The notes under the pieces: generated by a model
What the model was told of the DNA's origin: nothing
The model's database searches: none
Seen by the model: only the letters and a program-made list of their open reading frames with translations
Program-made: the position numbers and the translations under genes
Part shown: positions 59,984 through 64,000 of the stretch, in pieces
How positions within the stretch are numbered: the stretch's first letter is position 1
How the letters are laid out: the number at the start of each line of letters is the position of its first letter
Source of the DNA: Pseudomonadota bacterium
GTDB lineage: Bacteria > Pseudomonadota > Alphaproteobacteria > Sphingomonadales > Sphingomonadaceae
NCBI GenBank assembly: GCA_023458055.1
Contig: JAEXAW010000044.1
Coordinates: 1 to 64,000 of the forward strand
Direction: 5' to 3'
DNA length: 64,000 nt

Positions 59984-60324
59984 GCCTGGGGATAACTCCG
60001 GGGTCGAATCGGGGAGCAGGATGAGCGCAAAAATGGGGACAGAGTCTCATCCTCATTGAATGGATTCCGGACACCAGACTTATCCACAGCACGGGAGCTT
60101 CTTCCCCAGACTGTGGATAATGCGGATAGAATCTGCGAATCCAGCGCCGATGGCGGCCGCGCCGGAGTCAAACTGTGGGGAAGTGAGGGGCTAACAGCTA
60201 ATCCCCGATTCCTGTGGCCCCAATAATATTCAACAATCTAATATTCTCTATATTGATATTGGGAGGATATTATACGGGACCGGTCGCTTTGACATTGTCG
60301 GGGCTTCAGATTAGCGGGCAAGGC
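59984..60324. other. oriC: Putative chromosomal replication origin oriC
   Basis: 341 bp between the amidohydrolase and hemE. Two perfect DnaA boxes face each other: TTATCCACA (60080-60088) and TGTGGATAA (60112-60120); one-mismatch box TGGGGATAA at 59987-59995; weaker TGTGGGGAA near 60174. Seven GANTC (CcrM) sites lie at 60006, 60042, 60063, 60129, 60137, 60165 and 60207. An AT-rich stretch (about 60221-60275, AATAATATTCAACAATCTAA) could be the unwinding element. The setting between ppsR and hemE-hemJ-rho matches the Caulobacter origin. Confidence 0.85.
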
Positions 60325-61364
<1,040 letters not shown>

Positions 61365-61368
<4 letters not shown>

Positions 61369-61817
61369 GCGATTGGGCGGGGTTTTTAGGCAATGCCTAT
61401 CTTTGGATACGCGCGGCGCATGTGATTTTCATGATCTTCCTGATGGCTGGCCTGTTCATGATGCCGCGTTTCTTTGTCTATCATCAGGAAACCGCCGTCG
61501 GATCGCCTGAGGATGCCAAATGGAGCGAGCGCGAAGATAAACTCCGTAAAATCATCCTCAACCCCTCGATCATTCTTGTGTGGGTGTTCGGGCTGATGCT
61601 CGCATTCCACCTCGATCTATGGAGCCAGCATTGGTTCCATGTGAAGCTGCTCGCGGTGACTTTGCTTAGTGCCTACCATGGCTGGATGATCAGCTATTTC
61701 AAGAAGTTGAAGCGCGGCGAACGACCTTTCAGCGACAAAAAATTGCGGCTGTGGAATGAGATTCCCGGTATCTTGGCGATGATCGCAGTGGTGATGGTGA
61801 TCGTTCGGCCGTTTTAA
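61365..61817 (+). CDS. hemJ: Protoporphyrinogen oxidase HemJ
   Basis: 150 residues, four helices: YLWIRAAHVIFMIFLMAGLF with the essential His near residue 19, WVFGLMLAFHLDLW, WFHVKLLAVTLLSAYHGWM, and EIPGILAMIAVVMVIVRPF. Heme-binding quinone-linked enzyme that replaces HemG/HemY. The start overlaps the hemE stop by ATGA, so heme synthesis genes are coupled. Confidence 0.93.
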
Positions 61818-61832
61818 CGCTGCAACAACGCT

Positions 61833-62771
61833 TCAATAACCCTTCGCTAAATCCACCTGCGGCGCAACCGCGTCGCCCTTTTCCCAACGCGCGAGATTAG
61901 CGAGAAAACGCTCGACACTGCGCTCGAACATACGGGTTTGCGACTTGCCGGACAAATGCATGGTGATCCGTGCGTTGGGTAGAGACCAGAGCGGATGGTC
62001 CGAGGGTAGCGGCTCTGGTGTGGTCACGTCCAAGAAGGCGTGGGTGATTTCCTTGTTAGCGAGCGCTGTGACCAGCGCGTCCTGATCAATCACGCTCCCG
62101 CGCGCGATATTGATGAGGGTTGCACTATTCTTCATGGCAGTCAGTTCGGCAGCGCCGATCATGCCGTCGGTCTCGGGAGTGCCCGGCACGGCGAGGATAA
62201 CCCAGTCGAACAGGCCAAGCTGGCCGCGCCATTCATCAGGTCCGAGCACGCCAGGCCCCGCCTTGCTACGCACCGCTCGTGTCGCAACGCCAAAGGCCGC
62301 CAGCCGCGTCTCGATCAGTTGGCCGATTGCGCCATAGCCAATGATCAGCGCGGAGCTTTGATAGAGTTCAGCCACCCCGGGCGCATTGTCGAGCCATTCA
62401 TGGCGATCACCCGCGCGAACGATCTCGTCATACCCTTTGGCGATGGTCAGCATTGCCATCACTACATATTCGGCGATGGTGATTGCATTGATGCCCGAAC
62501 CGTTGGTGACAATGGTGCCTTGGGTAGCGAGCTGCTCGAGCGGCATCCCGTCAACCCCGGCGTAAATGCTGTTCAGCCATTTGAGCCGTGTCGCCTTGCC
62601 GATCACCTCGAACATATCGGCCTTGTTGATCATATCGAACCAGCCGATTTCGGCTTCCGGGGCGAGTGCTACGGCTTCCTCCTTGCTCGAAAACCACCGC
62701 GGCTCGACCCATTGGGGGAGCTGTGCTTCAAGCATCGGTCGCAACATCGCAGAGGCAACAAAAATGGTCAT
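61833..62771 (-). CDS. D-2-hydroxyacid dehydrogenase
   Basis: 312 residues. Cofactor motif IGYGAIGQLIETRLAAFG (about 142-159), catalytic Arg in INIARGSVID, Glu in TPEPLPSDHPLW and His in MHLSGKSQ near the C-terminus. Broad-specificity group, resembling glyoxylate/hydroxypyruvate-type reductases. Convergent with hemJ (15 bp apart) and divergent from rho. Confidence 0.9.
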   Translation of the reverse strand: MTIFVASAMLRPMLEAQLPQWVEPRWFSSKEEAVALAPEAEIGWFDMINKADMFEVIGKATRLKWLNSIYAGVDGMPLEQLATQGTIVTNGSGINAITIAEYVVMAMLTIAKGYDEIVRAGDRHEWLDNAPGVAELYQSSALIIGYGAIGQLIETRLAAFGVATRAVRSKAGPGVLGPDEWRGQLGLFDWVILAVPGTPETDGMIGAAELTAMKNSATLINIARGSVIDQDALVTALANKEITHAFLDVTTPEPLPSDHPLWSLPNARITMHLSGKSQTRMFERSVERFLANLARWEKGDAVAPQVDLAKGY

Positions 62772-63032
62772 GGCGCTCTATTCTCCTGTAGCGGCGGCAT
62801 TCGTAAATGATGGCGTCAAACCGCGAAGATGCAAGCCGAATTGACTTGAACGGGAATTGCCTTTAAATTCTGTTGCATCGCCCGTCCTGGGCGTGTCGTG
62901 GATCGCTAGCCCGAAGCTTATCGTTTTCCGGCACCGGTGGTTCATATGTCGTTTCCACCGACAGAGCGTTCATTTTTAACAAGAATGCCGCAATCCGATC
63001 CCGACCGATCCCCAATCCATCCGGAATTATAT

Positions 63033-64000
63033 ATGCATTTGAAAGAATTAAAGAAAAAGACACCCGCTGAACTGGTCGAAATGGCCGAAGAATTGGGGGT
63101 CGAAGGCGCGTCGACGCTGCGCAAACAGGATCTGATGTTTGCCATCCTTAAGGAAGTCGCGGAAGACGGCGAAGAAATTATGGGTCTCGGCACCATTGAA
63201 GTGCTGCCCGACGGCTTCGGCTTCCTGCGCTCGCCCGAAGCCAATTACCTTGCCGGTCCGGACGATATTTATGTGTCGCCGAACCAGGTGCGCCGCTATG
63301 GCCTGCGCACTGGCGATACGGTCGAAGGCGAAATTCGCGGGCCCAAGGATGGTGAACGCTATTTTGCGCTTACCAAGCTGACGGCGGTGAATTTCGATAG
63401 CCCTGAAGCGGTGCGCCACCGCGTCAATTTCGACAACCTCACGCCGCTTTATCCGGATCAGAAGCTGACCCTCGATACGGTCGATCCGACCCAGAAGGAC
63501 AAGTCCGCCCGTGTGATAGACCTGGTCTCACCGCAGGGTAAAGGCCAGCGTACGCTCATCGTTGCCCCCCCCCGCGTGGGTAAGACGGTGATGCTGCAAA
63601 ATATTGCCAAGGCAATCACCGACAATCACCCCGAGGTATTCCTCATCGTGCTGCTCATCGATGAGCGCCCCGAGGAAGTCACCGACATGCAGCGCAGCGT
63701 CAACGGTGAAGTGGTGAGTTCGACCTTTGACGAACCCGCCACCCGCCACGTCCAGGTCGCCGAAATGGTGATCGAAAAAGCCAAGCGTCTGGTCGAACAT
63801 AAGAAGGATGTCGTCATCCTGCTCGACTCCATCACCCGTCTGGGCCGTGCTTACAATACCGTGGTGCCCTCCTCGGGTAAGGTGCTGACCGGCGGTGTCG
63901 ATGCCAATGCCCTCCAGCGTCCCAAGCGCTTCTTCGGTGCGGCGCGTAACATTGAAGAAGGCGGCTCGCTCTCGATCATTGCAACCGCCCTGATCGACAC
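63033..64000 (+). CDS. rho: Transcription termination factor Rho (5' part)
   Basis: Runs off the end of the window; 322 residues are visible of a usual 418-420. Helical N-terminus (MHLKELKKKTPAELVEMAE), the RNA-binding OB-fold (PDGFGFLRSPEANYLAGPDD), P-loop APPRVGKTVMLQNIAK (about 184-199), and LLIDERPEEVTDM (Walker B region). Start is the ATG at 63033, with GGAATT upstream. RNA-directed helicase that ends transcription. hemE-hemJ and rho flank oriC in many alphaproteobacteria; a 261-bp gap precedes rho, in which nothing else was recognised. Confidence 0.97.
   Translation, partial: MHLKELKKKTPAELVEMAEELGVEGASTLRKQDLMFAILKEVAEDGEEIMGLGTIEVLPDGFGFLRSPEANYLAGPDDIYVSPNQVRRYGLRTGDTVEGEIRGPKDGERYFALTKLTAVNFDSPEAVRHRVNFDNLTPLYPDQKLTLDTVDPTQKDKSARVIDLVSPQGKGQRTLIVAPPRVGKTVMLQNIAKAITDNHPEVFLIVLLIDERPEEVTDMQRSVNGEVVSSTFDEPATRHVQVAEMVIEKAKRLVEHKKDVVILLDSITRLGRAYNTVVPSSGKVLTGGVDANALQRPKRFFGAARNIEEGGSLSIIATALID

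Overview
This 64 kb window is chromosomal DNA from an alphaproteobacterium, most likely of the order Sphingomonadales (Sphingopyxis or Sphingorhabdus type). Supporting signs are high GC content, the protein families present (DUF6489, DUF1491, the ubiquinol-cytochrome c chaperone, a C-terminally extended membrane cytochrome c, class I PHA synthase), the gene order around the replication origin, and parS sites of the form TGTTCCACGTGGAACA. The order is an assignment by inference; no database was searched.

Layout. 1-6.4 kb: the end of polA, then fumC, pheA, a membrane cytochrome c and the hisB-hisH-hisA-hisF operon. 6.5-14.3 kb: sspB, a small membrane protein, phaC, a frameshifted secreted protein whose start codon overlaps that of a divergent DUF2306 gene, an AlaC-type aminotransferase, DUF2721, a secreted GH13 glycosidase, and a 405-bp remnant of an IS5-like element. 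14.4-18.5 kb: thrS, a DUF305 lipoprotein and infC (which probably starts at ATA), then a membrane protein paired with an XRE regulator. 18.5-32 kb: recQ, a DsbA-like isomerase with an atypical SDR and a divergent marR, yceD-cbp3, bamE, maeB, mutS, and a cytochrome c'-cytochrome b561-ribD-ribE set.

32-42.7 kb is the most accessory-looking part. It holds a TonB with a second TonB-C-like protein, and a 1383-residue protein that joins a DyP-type peroxidase to a cytochrome P450-like domain. Convergent to and overlapping that gene is a two-gene unit: a Crp/Fnr regulator and a nucleotidyl cyclase-AAA ATPase-TPR protein. This is the best candidate for an undescribed system. A possible small RNA with a strong terminator lies between it and parB.

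42.8-64 kb is the origin-proximal core. It contains the partition cluster mnmE-mnmG-rsmG-parA-parB, with three perfect parS sites, two of them inside rsmG. Next come DUF6489, ogt, three small enzymes, a SleB-type hydrolase, ptsN and long hpf, then dnaQ-coaE-aroE-maf-ppsR (overlapping genes carrying a degenerate parS). A zinc alcohol dehydrogenase and an amidohydrolase follow, then a putative oriC with two perfect inverted DnaA boxes, seven GANTC sites in about 206 bp and an AT-rich stretch, and finally hemE-hemJ, a D-2-hydroxyacid dehydrogenase and the start of rho. The order ppsR / oriC / hemE / hemJ / rho resembles the Caulobacter origin region. No CRISPR array, tRNA or rRNA gene was recognised.
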